Part shown: positions 37,296 to 46,022 of the stretch, one piece after another
Layout of the letters: every line of letters begins with the position of its first letter
Numbering within the stretch: the stretch's first letter is position 1
Assembly (NCBI GenBank): GCA_947642455.1
Contig: CANRSN010000007.1
Span: 16,399 to 80,398, forward strand
DNA: 64,000 nucleotides
DNA from: an uncultured Clostridiaceae bacterium
GTDB taxonomy: Bacteria; Bacillota; Clostridia; TANB77; CAG-508
Direction of reading: 5' to 3'
Program-made: the position numbers and the translations under genes
Notes under the pieces: generated by a model
The model's database searches: none
Seen by the model: only the letters and a program-made list of their open reading frames with translations
What the model was told of the DNA's origin: nothing

Positions 37296-38159
37296 ATGGA
37301 ATTAAAATTTGAAGATCTAATAGAAAGACCAGAAATACTTGATACTATTAGCACTCAGTGCAATTTAAAATTAGAATATGATATTTTCAAATCAAATATT
37401 AATCTAATTATCTATTTTCTTGGAAATGATGCTAAATGTGTTTTTACAGAAAAAAGTGCATATATAGTATTTAAAAAGTATACTAATCTTTTAGTAATTA
37501 TACATAAAGATGATGGATTTAATAAAGAAGAACTTTTCTTTGAAAATCTTAATATGTCTTTAACTGGAACAAATAAAAGGAAATTGCCAAACTTCTTTTC
37601 TAGGTTATATCAAGATATAATTGATAATAAAACTATAATCTCATTTTTCTTAATACTACTAATAGTAATATTTAAAGTAATAAATTACAACAATGAAAGT
37701 TTGAAAAATTTAAATGATGCTCTAATCAATGTTATAAGTATATTTATAGGAACTCTTTTTGTATTTATTACATTATTTTATGAAGATGAAAAAAAGATTT
37801 CAATTATGTTGGAAAAAGAAAACTTTGATATAAATTCTGAAAATGATAAATATATTTTTAATATATCTTTAATATCATTAGTTTGTGTCTTGATTTCAAA
37901 TAGTTTAATGAATATACAAAATGATAATATTATTTTGTGTAACATTAAAGAATATATAAAAGCAAATTTCACTACTTTATATAGTTTAATAAAAGACAAT
38001 ATATCTTTTGTATTTACAGCTATGAGTATTGTTCTTTTAGTTATTTGTTTTACATCTATTACTGGATATTACCTAAAAAAGATAAAATCATCTGCAATTA
38101 ATAAAAAAATATTATCTTTTAAGGAAGACTATGATAAAGAAAATCTAAATGTTCCTTAA
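37296..38159 (+). CDS. Unrecognised four-helix membrane protein, second gene of a two-gene unit
   Basis: 287 residues from the ATG at 37296; the frame is open back to 37233, inside the upstream gene, but without a ribosome site there. An N-terminal soluble domain (about 1-112, with CVFTEKSAYIVFKKYTNLLV) precedes four hydrophobic helices: about 116-134 (TIISFFLILLIVIFKVINY), 147-166, 190-210 and 240-262. A charged C-terminal tail follows. No cysteine pairs, ATPase or nuclease motifs are visible. Tight spacing to the upstream gene implies co-transcription and joint function. The topology would suit a pore-forming or sensor component. Confidence 0.75.
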   Translation: MELKFEDLIERPEILDTISTQCNLKLEYDIFKSNINLIIYFLGNDAKCVFTEKSAYIVFKKYTNLLVIIHKDDGFNKEELFFENLNMSLTGTNKRKLPNFFSRLYQDIIDNKTIISFFLILLIVIFKVINYNNESLKNLNDALINVISIFIGTLFVFITLFYEDEKKISIMLEKENFDINSENDKYIFNISLISLVCVLISNSLMNIQNDNIILCNIKEYIKANFTTLYSLIKDNISFVFTAMSIVLLVICFTSITGYYLKKIKSSAINKKILSFKEDYDKENLNVP

Positions 38160-38182
38160 CTATTTTTAAGTTTATATTCTTT

Positions 38183-38313
38183 AATATCAAGTTTAAGGTT
38201 ATATTTTTTTAACATCCACACAAAATATTGAGATAGCTTTACTCTAAATAACTTCAGAGTAATCCCCCAGTTATACTGTGGAATAATTATAGCCAAAAAC
38301 TTGATATTTTTAA
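38183..38313. repeat. Palindromic region after the membrane gene pair
   Basis: Outer arms AATATCAAGTTT and AAACTTGATATT lie about 120 bases apart. Inside are further pairings: TACTCT with AGAGTA, CCCCAGT with ACTGTGG, and ATAGCT with ATAGCC. It could end the pair's transcript or be another small palindromic element; it does not share the centre of the major repeat family. Confidence 0.45.
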
Positions 38314-38335
38314 ATATTAAAACTAAAATTACTAT

Positions 38336-39055
38336 TTAATACAAATTGCACAAATCTTTCACGACTTCACCTGCAATAATCAGTCCTGCCACTGAAGGCA
38401 CAAAAGAAATACTAGCCGGAACCTGCTTTTTAACATTACTTACTTTGTCCTCATTTTTATATGTACAATTAGTAACAACTGGTTCTTCTTTAGAGTATAA
38501 CACTTTAAGTGAATCAATATTTCTCTTTTTTAATTCTTTCCTCATTGCTTTTGCTAGTGGGCATACACTAGTTTTATAAATATCTTCTATTTCAAATTTA
38601 GTAGGATTTAATTTATTTCCTGTTCCCATACAAGAAATTATAGGAACATTTAACTTTTTAGCTTGTTCAATCAATCCTATTTTTGCTGTGACTGTATCTA
38701 TTGCATCTATTATATAATCAAAACTTTCATCTATATTTACATTTTTATTTGGCAGATAAAATTCTTTTGATACTTCCACTTTTACATTTTTATTTATGTC
38801 TAGCATTCTATCTTTCATTAAGTCTACTTTGTATTTTCCTATTGTATTCAAATTTGCTATAATCTGTCTATTTATATTTGTTTCTGAAACAGTATCATTA
38901 TCTACTAACAAAAAATTACCAATACCTGCTCTTACTAGACCTTCTGCAACAAAAGAGCCTACTCCTCCTATTCCAAAAATTGCTACTTTAGATTTATGTA
39001 ATTTTTCTATATTTTCTGTTCCAATTAATAATTCTGTTCTTGAAAATTGATTCAT
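38336..39055 (-). CDS. tcdA: tRNA threonylcarbamoyladenosine dehydratase (ThiF/MoeB family)
   Basis: E1-like ATP-dependent enzyme that cyclises t6A37 in tRNA, 239 residues. The Rossmann motif AIFGIGGVGSFVAEGLVRAGIG, the Arg finger region TNINRQI and the Asp in DYIIDAIDTVTAK mark the ThiF fold; VCPLAKAMRKELKKR and the C-terminal SISFVPSVAGLIIAGEVV match TcdA. The ATG at 39055 is preferred: AGGATGG lies 8 bases ahead, whereas the ATG at 39067 is inside that ribosome site. Confidence 0.9.
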   Translation of the reverse strand: MNQFSRTELLIGTENIEKLHKSKVAIFGIGGVGSFVAEGLVRAGIGNFLLVDNDTVSETNINRQIIANLNTIGKYKVDLMKDRMLDINKNVKVEVSKEFYLPNKNVNIDESFDYIIDAIDTVTAKIGLIEQAKKLNVPIISCMGTGNKLNPTKFEIEDIYKTSVCPLAKAMRKELKKRNIDSLKVLYSKEEPVVTNCTYKNEDKVSNVKKQVPASISFVPSVAGLIIAGEVVKDLCNLY

Positions 39056-39111
39056 ACTAAATTCCATCCTTTCTATTATTTCTTTTTCAGTTTACATATT
39101 TCGAAGTCTTC

Positions 39112-39145
39112 TAGTATAGGAAAAAATCGTAATTTTCCTATACTA
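39112..39145 (-). terminator. Hairpin between spoVT and tcdA
   Basis: Perfect 13-bp stem TAGTATAGGAAAA (39112-39124) with TTTTCCTATACTA (39133-39145). A second, weaker hairpin pairs CATGTC-type segments around 39170-39220. Either could end the spoVT transcript; no clear T-run follows. Confidence 0.45.
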
Positions 39146-39322
39146 AATCAAAAGAGGCATGATTACCTTTTATTTATTTTTCATGTCCTCCTGTAAAATA
39201 AAATAAGTGACATGATAAATCTAAAATTTAGATTATTGCATGCCACTCACACATTATTTGTATATTAAAATTGCTCTGTAATTTTGTACAAAACTTTTTC
39301 AACTTATACTTAGTTATAATTA

Positions 39323-39877
39323 TTATAATTCCATTTGAGTTCCCAAAAAACTTGCTGCAGATTGAACTACCTTTTTTTCCACTTCTGACATTTTTGTATT
39401 TTCATCCTTTGAAAGTAAAATTACACTTCCTATAACATCACCATCAGAAATTATTGGATAAACAACTTGAGAATTATTCTTTTTTTCTTTATAATCATTT
39501 TGCGTTACAGGTATAGAAACATCATTATTTTCTTTACTAATATATGCTTCTTTTTCATCCATAATCTTTTCTAAATCTTTACTTATACTTTGTTCTAAAT
39601 ATTCCTTTTTTGAAGCACCTGAAACTGCAATTACTGTATCTTTATCTGTTATACAAGCTATATGACCTGTTGTCTTTGCAAGTGTTTCTGCATATTCAGT
39701 TGCAAATTCTGATAATTCCCCTATTGGAGAATATTTCTTTAAAATTACTTGACCTTCTCTATCTGTAAAAATCTCCAACGGATCTCCTTCTTTAATTCGA
39801 AGTGTTTTTCTTATTTCTTTTGGTATAACAATTCTACCTAAATCATCTATTCTTCTTACAACTCCTGTTGCTTTCAT
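39323..39877 (-). CDS. spoVT: Stage V sporulation protein T (AbrB-family regulator)
   Basis: Forespore transcription regulator, 184 residues. N-terminal swapped-hairpin AbrB domain MKATGVVRRIDDLGRIVIPKEIRKTLRIKEGDPLEIF (about 1-50) and a C-terminal GAF-like domain with TGHIACITDKDTVIAVSGASKKEYL and a glycine-rich GDVIGSVILLSK. Length and two-domain order separate SpoVT from plain AbrB. AAGGAGG precedes the ATG. Confidence 0.95.
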   Translation of the reverse strand: MKATGVVRRIDDLGRIVIPKEIRKTLRIKEGDPLEIFTDREGQVILKKYSPIGELSEFATEYAETLAKTTGHIACITDKDTVIAVSGASKKEYLEQSISKDLEKIMDEKEAYISKENNDVSIPVTQNDYKEKKNNSQVVYPIISDGDVIGSVILLSKDENTKMSEVEKKVVQSAASFLGTQMEL

Positions 39878-39945
39878 AATTTTCCTCCTTTTATTATTTA
39901 TGTCTACTCTTATTATTGCATTTGAGGAAAAAATTATACATTTTT

Positions 39946-41937
39946 TTATAGATTATTATAAATATTATTTTCTACCACTGGTGGTAGCTGTTTTGGCTCA
40001 TATACTTGCAAAATATTTCCCAATTCATTAGAAAATTCTTGTAACATAACTATTCTAATAGTATTTTCTTTTCCATCAATGTAATCATCTGTTATCTGTT
40101 TTAATTTTCTAATATTATTCATTTCTGGTTCAACTTGCCTTTTATGTTTCTTTACCCTTTCTGCCAACATTTCCTTTATAGATACTATATCTTCATTACT
40201 TGCACATGAAATTCTTTGGAACATTTGAAAAGCATCATAATACTTAAATATTGGAACATCCATACATTCTTTTGCAAACTTGTCGTAGAAAATTTCCATT
40301 TTCATAGGAATATTTTTAAATATATCTTCTGCTCTTTCCATATACATTTTATCTTTTAATTTTTCATTTATCTCTGTAAAATACCTAACAACCTCTGTCA
40401 TTTCTGTTCCTACATCATCTACTGAAATTGCGTCAAGTTCTTCTTCAACATTATCACAATACTCAGCATTCAAAGAAGCCAAATTCAAACCACTTAAAAA
40501 TACACTTTTAATAGTTTTCATATCATAATTTATCAATTCTCTTCTTATAAAATAACTAAAATATGCAAACAATTTTACAATTTCTATTGGTTTTATTCTA
40601 CCATTTTTTACATCTTCCATAACTTCTTCTATAACATTGTCAAATTGATCATCTGCAATTTTCCAATACTCTTCTGTAAGTAGCCTTTTATATCCAGGTA
40701 ATTTATCTGTATCTATTGTATTTATAATAACTTCCATATTTTCTTTAAAAACTTTCATATCGAAAATACGTGTACGTACATAAATTTCAATAAATTTAAA
40801 AAATCTATACTCTGCTTTAAAATTATAATAATAGTTATTATCAAATTCCTTAATATAAAATTGCCTATTATCCATAAACACTCTTGAAGAAACCAAAATT
40901 GCTTTATACTCTTCATTACTATTAATATTTATAAACTTATCCTTAGTAATTTTACCTGCTTTAATTTCAAAAGAAACCGCAATAGTAAAAATAAGCATTG
41001 TTTGCATTACCCTATGGTTTGTATTCGGATAAGACTTATTTACCATATCAAATATTTTTTTGAAGTCATTTAAGGCATGTTTTAAAATTCTCAAATTTCT
41101 AGTTCCACTCTTATTAAAAGTTGAAATAATTAAATTTGTATTTTCTCTTAAAAACCTTATTAAATCTGGGTATTTCTCATACCTCATTAAAAGACCACTA
41201 ATAATATAATTAAACTCCGGCACATATTCAAAAGTCTCACCTATTAACTTTTCTTTTATCCTTTCATAATCATTTGCTTTATCAAAAACATATTCAATAG
41301 TATCTCTAATTCTTTCAACCATTGGCTTGTCAGTTTTTTGTATCAAATTTCCTTCTTTATCTAACAAATATGTTGCTATAAATGTTTTCATTTCCAAATT
41401 ACTGCTTTTTAGTTTTGTAGATAACTCCTTCTCATTACAAATAATAATAGTTTTAATATGATCATGTTCAACAAAATTATTAATATACCCTAAAATATCT
41501 ATAACATCAACATTGGCTCTCTCTAAGTCATCAAAACATAATACCTTATCATCTGTTGAAAAAAAGTCAGCATAATTAACCTTATCACCATTTTGAGTAA
41601 CACCAAAAAAATTCGCCATATCAAGCCCTGTTTTCGCATATTCTGGTATAGTACTTTGCCCATTTATATCCATAAACTTTTTCAAATTTTTATCCATTAG
41701 TTGAGTAGTCTCTATAAATATTTTCTTACTAATTTCCTCTAAATTTGAAATACCATATAATGACATATAAATAGTAGTATACTTTCTTCCATTTAGCATC
41801 ATGGAATCAATCTTATTCCTTATTTTATGATTCCAAAAATATGTCTTTCCACTTCCCCATTCACCATTTATCATAATAGCATAATCTGTATAATCTGCTC
41901 TAATATAATCTAATATACTCTCTACTAATTCTTCCAT
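39946..41937 (-). CDS. KAP-family P-loop NTPase
   Basis: 663-residue STAND-like NTPase of the KAP group. Walker A MINGEWGSGKTYFW (about 22-35) and Walker B KVLCFDDLERANVDV (about 131-145), followed by an ARFL-like RNLRILKHALNDF segment, are diagnostic. KAP proteins often have membrane helices inserted in the NTPase domain; I see none here. The long helical C-terminal half (about 330-663) shows no known domain and ends in Pro/Asn-rich QLPPVVENNIYNNL. It starts 37 bases after comF. KAP NTPases have been proposed as anti-phage sensors, which fits its accessory look. Confidence 0.85.
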   Translation of the reverse strand: MEELVESILDYIRADYTDYAIMINGEWGSGKTYFWNHKIRNKIDSMMLNGRKYTTIYMSLYGISNLEEISKKIFIETTQLMDKNLKKFMDINGQSTIPEYAKTGLDMANFFGVTQNGDKVNYADFFSTDDKVLCFDDLERANVDVIDILGYINNFVEHDHIKTIIICNEKELSTKLKSSNLEMKTFIATYLLDKEGNLIQKTDKPMVERIRDTIEYVFDKANDYERIKEKLIGETFEYVPEFNYIISGLLMRYEKYPDLIRFLRENTNLIISTFNKSGTRNLRILKHALNDFKKIFDMVNKSYPNTNHRVMQTMLIFTIAVSFEIKAGKITKDKFININSNEEYKAILVSSRVFMDNRQFYIKEFDNNYYYNFKAEYRFFKFIEIYVRTRIFDMKVFKENMEVIINTIDTDKLPGYKRLLTEEYWKIADDQFDNVIEEVMEDVKNGRIKPIEIVKLFAYFSYFIRRELINYDMKTIKSVFLSGLNLASLNAEYCDNVEEELDAISVDDVGTEMTEVVRYFTEINEKLKDKMYMERAEDIFKNIPMKMEIFYDKFAKECMDVPIFKYYDAFQMFQRISCASNEDIVSIKEMLAERVKKHKRQVEPEMNNIRKLKQITDDYIDGKENTIRIVMLQEFSNELGNILQVYEPKQLPPVVENNIYNNL

Positions 41938-41973
41938 TTGCTTCTTCCTTTCATTTAATCACTTAAACTAATA

Positions 41974-42654
41974 TTAATCTTTTGCTAAAGTCAAAACTAA
42001 TATTTTGTTTGCATTTGCTCGTTTTAACATTCTTGCACATTCATTTACTGTACTTCCTGTTGTATATATATCATCAAAAATAATAATATTCTTATTAATT
42101 ATTTTTTGCTCATTTTTCAATATATATACACCTTTTGCATTTTCAATTCTTTGCCATTTATTCAAACTGCTTTGTTCAATAGTATTTTCCTTCTTTATCA
42201 AACAATCATTTACAAACTCCAATTTTTTCAAATTTTTGGCTAACTTCTTAGCTATAATCTCACTTTGATTATATCCTCTTACTTTTTTTCTTTTTTTATG
42301 TATTGGAACTGGAATAATTATATCATAACTTTCTAAAAATCTACACATTTTTTCATTTTTTAACATAATTTTCACAAAAGTTTCATTCAAATACGCCTTA
42401 TCATTAAATTTGTAATCTATTATTTTTTGTCTAACCACCCCTTCATATTTAAACAAATAAATATGATTATCAAAATACTTTTCCTCCATGTTTCTCATAT
42501 TTTTTACATTATAGTTTCTATTAGTCTTATTACTGCATATATCAAATTTCATTAATTCTTCATCTATAAATTCGGGATAAATGGGACGGAGCAAATCGGG
42601 ACATTTTTGTCCCAAAAGGGACAGATCATTGTAACATTTTTGTAATATTTTCAT
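41974..42654 (-). CDS. comF: ComF-like phosphoribosyltransferase, N-terminus replaced by REP sequence
   Basis: Phosphoribosyltransferase-fold protein of the ComFC family, used in DNA uptake in competent bacteria. 226 residues from the ATG at 42654. Conserved parts: YFDNHIYLFKYEGVVRQKIIDYKF, IIPVPIHKKRKKVRGYNQSE, and the PRPP loop IIIFDDIYTTGSTVNEC. The N-terminal CxxC...CxxC zinc ribbon of the family is missing. Residues about 10-24 (LSLLGQKCPDLLRPI) are encoded by the REP palindrome at 42583-42625. The element's insertion upstream seems to have removed the original start, so function is uncertain. The frame is open to 42702 inside the transposase gene. Confidence 0.85.
   Translation of the reverse strand: MKILQKCYNDLSLLGQKCPDLLRPIYPEFIDEELMKFDICSNKTNRNYNVKNMRNMEEKYFDNHIYLFKYEGVVRQKIIDYKFNDKAYLNETFVKIMLKNEKMCRFLESYDIIIPVPIHKKRKKVRGYNQSEIIAKKLAKNLKKLEFVNDCLIKKENTIEQSSLNKWQRIENAKGVYILKNEQKIINKNIIIFDDIYTTGSTVNECARMLKRANANKILVLTLAKD
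42583..42625. repeat. REP palindrome, left copy
   Basis: Inner hairpin GGGACA-TTTT-TGTCCC, with GGGACGGAGCAAATC on one side and AAAAGGGACAGA on the other. It lies inside the comF coding frame. Confidence 0.88.
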
Positions 42655-42655
42655 T

Positions 42656-43414
42656 TTATTTATTACACCCTCTTTTCTTTCTATAAAGTTTCTTTTTTTC
42701 ACATCCTAATATTTGGGCTAATTCTTTAATCTCAAATTCCCCCCATTTATTTTCTAAATTTTCAAATAATTTTTTTATAAAAAACTTGTTTTCTATAATA
42801 TCCTCTTTGTCTATATTATTATTTTTCACAAATTCATTTATAAAATTCTCTAAATCATCTTCAACATCTATTTTTATACCTTTTGGATTATCTTCTATTG
42901 AATAAAATTTTTCTAAATAATTATCTTCTGAATTAAATACTAAACCTAAAATTTCTTTATTGACAATTCCTGTTTTATTAATAAAATCATTATATGATGA
43001 AAATTTGTAATCTTCTTCTCTTTCAACTATATGTGCTTTTACTGGATTCATATGTATGTATTTTATACATCTTTTTAATTGGTTCTGCGTTTCTATATTT
43101 ACTGAATTAAATCTATCTCTAAATATATAACCTACTCTATTTCTTGTCTTGTTATAAAATCTAGCATAATCGCAATTTACATCTTTCATAAATTTACTTA
43201 TGTTAGAATGATCTTTTGAATAACTTATTATGTGTGCATGATTTCCCATTATACAATAAGATATTAAATTTATATTATATTTTTCTGAATTTTTTTTGAT
43301 TAGCTTTATATACATTAATTTTTCACTATTTTTTTCATATATATACTCTTTATCAATTCCTTGACACATTATATGTGTAAAATCTGTCAATATATTTCTT
43401 GAATTTCTTGGCAT
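42656..43414 (-). CDS. REP-associated tyrosine transposase (Y1, HUH)
   Basis: Single-strand-specific HUH transposase of the RAYT (TnpA-REP) group, 252 residues. The N-terminal domain shows the metal-binding His-x-His in CIMGNHAHIISYS (His59, His61), the nucleophile region FMKDVNCDYARFYNKT (Tyr83 or Tyr87) and RVGYIFRDRFNSVNIE, then KYIHMNPVKAHIVER. The C-terminal 90 residues are acidic and helical and end in a basic YRKKRGCNK. AAGGAGG precedes the ATG. The flanking REP copies are its expected substrates. Confidence 0.93.
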   Translation of the reverse strand: MPRNSRNILTDFTHIMCQGIDKEYIYEKNSEKLMYIKLIKKNSEKYNINLISYCIMGNHAHIISYSKDHSNISKFMKDVNCDYARFYNKTRNRVGYIFRDRFNSVNIETQNQLKRCIKYIHMNPVKAHIVEREEDYKFSSYNDFINKTGIVNKEILGLVFNSEDNYLEKFYSIEDNPKGIKIDVEDDLENFINEFVKNNNIDKEDIIENKFFIKKLFENLENKWGEFEIKELAQILGCEKKKLYRKKRGCNK

Positions 43415-43715
43415 ATCTTTTCCTCCTTATTTTATATTTACATGTGGTATTAAAAGTAGTTCAAAATGTTTTAATCATACCACCATTGTCCTTGCATCGA
43501 AAACAGAAATTTTTCCTTTACTTGTATTCAAATATATTAAATTATCTACTGTATTATTAATATTTATAGAAGTTTGGCTAAAGATGATATAAAAGTGAAC
43601 ATGATCTTATGATATCTATAAAGCCATTAAAAATAAATATTAATAACACAGGCAGATTGTTAATTTACTTACATCCGAATATTAATCTTTTGTTTTCAAA
43701 TATTTTACTAAAATA

Positions 43716-46004
43716 TTACATTGGTCTGTCCCTTTTGGGACATTTTTGTCCCGATTTGCTCCGTCCCATTTTGTACATTAGACCTGTATTTCTTTTTTTA
43801 TTATCTGCATTTTGTATCATATATTGTACTAAGTTTGGGTTTCCTAGAATAATTAGCAATTCTTTTGCTCTGGTCATTCCTGTATATAGTAAATTTCTGG
43901 TAAGAAGTTGAGGGGCGGTTTGTGGTATTACCATAATTGCAACATCAAATTCACTACCTTGAGCTTTATGTATAGTTATTGCATATGCATGTTCTATTTG
44001 TTCTATTTCTGAAAATTGATAATATGCTATTTTTTCATCATCAAATTTTATGGTTATTGTTTTTTCCAAGTCATCTATTTTTTCAATTACTCCTAATTCC
44101 CCATTAAATATTCCTGTACCTGATTCGTATTTATTATTTATGTTATTAGAATTTGTTTGTTTTTCCCAGAATATATCATAGTTATTCTTTATTTGCATAA
44201 CTCTGTCATTTTCTCTATATATAACTTCACCAAATGCTTTTTCTTTTAAATAATCTCTTTTTGGATTTAAATTTTCCTGTAATATTTTATTTAGTTCTTT
44301 TGTACCTAATTTTCCTTTTTTTGTTGGTGTTAATACTTGTATGTTTTTGAAAAAGTCATAGTTTCCATAGTTTTTTAATCTTTCTTTACTTAGTGATATT
44401 ATGTTATACAATATTTTTTCCTGATTTATTTCTTTTATATAGAAAAAGTCTTCTTTTTGATTTTCTGCTTCACTATTATTTAAAAATGCTTCTCCTTCAT
44501 TTACTCTATGTGCATTTAGTATTATTTTGCTTTTTGCAGCTTGTCTAAAAATTTTGTTTAATACTATTGTTGCAATTTTTTCTGAATTTATTAAATCTTT
44601 TAATACTGAGCCTGGTCCCACAGAAGGTAATTGATCTATGTCTCCTACTAATACAAGTTTTGTTCCTTGATATAAGGCTTTTGATAAATAATTCATTAAG
44701 AAAATGTCTACCATTGACATTTCATCTACTATTACCACATCTGCATCTAGTGGGGCAATGTCATATTCTTTATTATTGAAATTTCCCTGTTCTGATTCAA
44801 ATTTTCCTATTTCTAATAGCCTATGTAGGGTTTTTGCTTCTTCTCCTGTAGTTTGTGTCATACGTTTTGCTGCTCTTCCTGTAGGAGCGCATAATACTAC
44901 TTTTTTGCCATATTTTTTGTATATTTCTATTATGCTTTTTATAATTGTTGTTTTTCCTGTTCCTGGTCCACCTGTTATTATACACACATTATTTTCGTTT
45001 ACGCTTTCTATTGCTTCTTTTTGTTTGTCTGATAATTCTATTTCTGATGTTTTTTCTATTATTTTTAGTTCTTTGCTTATATTTCCTATTTTCTTTATAT
45101 TTTTACTATTATTTAATATTTTTATTTTATCTGCTACATTTTCTTCTGCACGATAAAATGATGATAAATATATCCATTTTTGAACTGATTCACCATCTTC
45201 ATTTTCTCTTTGTTCTTCTATTATCTCTCCTTTAATTTTTAGTTCTATTATGTTGTCTTGTATATCTTCATCTTGTACATTTAATAGATTTTTACAAAAT
45301 TCTATTAGATTTTCTAGTAATACACAACAGTGTCCATTATACGAAGCACACATTAACGCATATTTTATTCCACTTTTTACTCTTTTTTCATAATTATATG
45401 GTAACCCTAAGTCGATAGCCATTTTATCTATTTTCTTAAAGTCTACATTATTTGCCACATCAACTAATATATATGGATTTGCTTCTATTTCTTCTATTGC
45501 ATTTGCTCCTAATGCTTTATATACATTTTTTGCATTTTGTACCCCTATATTAAATTTTTCTAAAAACCCTACTATTTGCCATAGTTCCCAGTTTTCCACA
45601 AATGTTTCTGAAATTTGAATTGCTTTATCTACAGTTATTCCTTTTATGTTTGCTAGTTTTCTAGGCTCAAATTTTAAAACATGTATTGTTTCTTCTCCAA
45701 ATTCTTTTATTATTCGTTTTGCTGTTGCTGGTCCAACTCCCTTTATTGTTCCATTTGCTAAATATCTTTCTAGCGCTCCTAGTGTTTCTGGCATAAGTTT
45801 TTCAAATGTAGTTATTTTAAATTGTTCTCCATAATCTTGATGTGTTACTATGTTACCTTGTAATTTTAATGTATCTCCAACATTAATAAAAGGTAAATAT
45901 CCTACAACTATAGTCTCACCATCACTTGTCTCAAATTCTGCTACAGTATAGCTATTTATCTCATTTTGATATATTATATCTTTTATTTCGCCTTTAATTT
46001 CCAA
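43716..46004 (-). CDS. recD2: RecD2-type ATP-dependent DNA helicase
   Basis: SF1B 5'-3' helicase for DNA repair, 762 residues. N-terminal OB and helix-hairpin-helix region (KGVGPATAKRIIKEFGE, about 93-109), Walker A ITGGPGTGKTTII, Walker B VVIVDEMSMVD, and the C-terminal HAYAITIHKAQGSEFD with LLYTGMTRAKELL. The start is TTG at 46004 with GAGGT upstream. The last 14 residues (about SKSGQKCPKRDRPM) are encoded by the right REP copy, so the natural C-terminus was altered by the insertion. All helicase motifs are intact, so it probably works. Confidence 0.93.
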   Translation of the reverse strand: MEIKGEIKDIIYQNEINSYTVAEFETSDGETIVVGYLPFINVGDTLKLQGNIVTHQDYGEQFKITTFEKLMPETLGALERYLANGTIKGVGPATAKRIIKEFGEETIHVLKFEPRKLANIKGITVDKAIQISETFVENWELWQIVGFLEKFNIGVQNAKNVYKALGANAIEEIEANPYILVDVANNVDFKKIDKMAIDLGLPYNYEKRVKSGIKYALMCASYNGHCCVLLENLIEFCKNLLNVQDEDIQDNIIELKIKGEIIEEQRENEDGESVQKWIYLSSFYRAEENVADKIKILNNSKNIKKIGNISKELKIIEKTSEIELSDKQKEAIESVNENNVCIITGGPGTGKTTIIKSIIEIYKKYGKKVVLCAPTGRAAKRMTQTTGEEAKTLHRLLEIGKFESEQGNFNNKEYDIAPLDADVVIVDEMSMVDIFLMNYLSKALYQGTKLVLVGDIDQLPSVGPGSVLKDLINSEKIATIVLNKIFRQAAKSKIILNAHRVNEGEAFLNNSEAENQKEDFFYIKEINQEKILYNIISLSKERLKNYGNYDFFKNIQVLTPTKKGKLGTKELNKILQENLNPKRDYLKEKAFGEVIYRENDRVMQIKNNYDIFWEKQTNSNNINNKYESGTGIFNGELGVIEKIDDLEKTITIKFDDEKIAYYQFSEIEQIEHAYAITIHKAQGSEFDVAIMVIPQTAPQLLTRNLLYTGMTRAKELLIILGNPNLVQYMIQNADNKKRNTGLMYKMGRSKSGQKCPKRDRPM
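43725..43767. repeat. REP palindrome, right copy
   Basis: Reverse complement of 42583-42625 except for the hairpin loop, which reads GGGACATTTTTGTCCC on the plus strand in both copies. It lies in the 3' end of recD2. Confidence 0.88.
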
Positions 46005-46022
46005 ATGATTACCTCTTCTCTT

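Larger units (their letters stand above)
42583..43767. mobile_element. REP-associated transposase unit with 43-bp inverted REP ends
   Basis: A 43-base sequence at 42583-42625 (begins GGGACGGAGCAAATCGGGAC) recurs inverted at 43725-43767 (begins TCTGTCCCTTTTGGGACA). Each contains the hairpin GGGACATTTTTGTCCC. Between them is one transposase gene and 300 gene-free bases (43415-43715). The unit separates recD2 from comF, and both REP copies read into those genes. Confidence 0.85.

Noticed and set aside
36409-38159. Naming the pair as Kiwa or another known defence system
   Set aside because: Only size and topology agree. Gene order differs from Kiwa and no DUF4868 or KwaA signature could be recognised by eye.
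42655-42702. Earlier start for ComF inside the transposase gene
   Set aside because: It overlaps the RAYT coding end and lacks a ribosome site. The ATG at 42654 lies right after the transposase stop, although its ribosome site is also weak.
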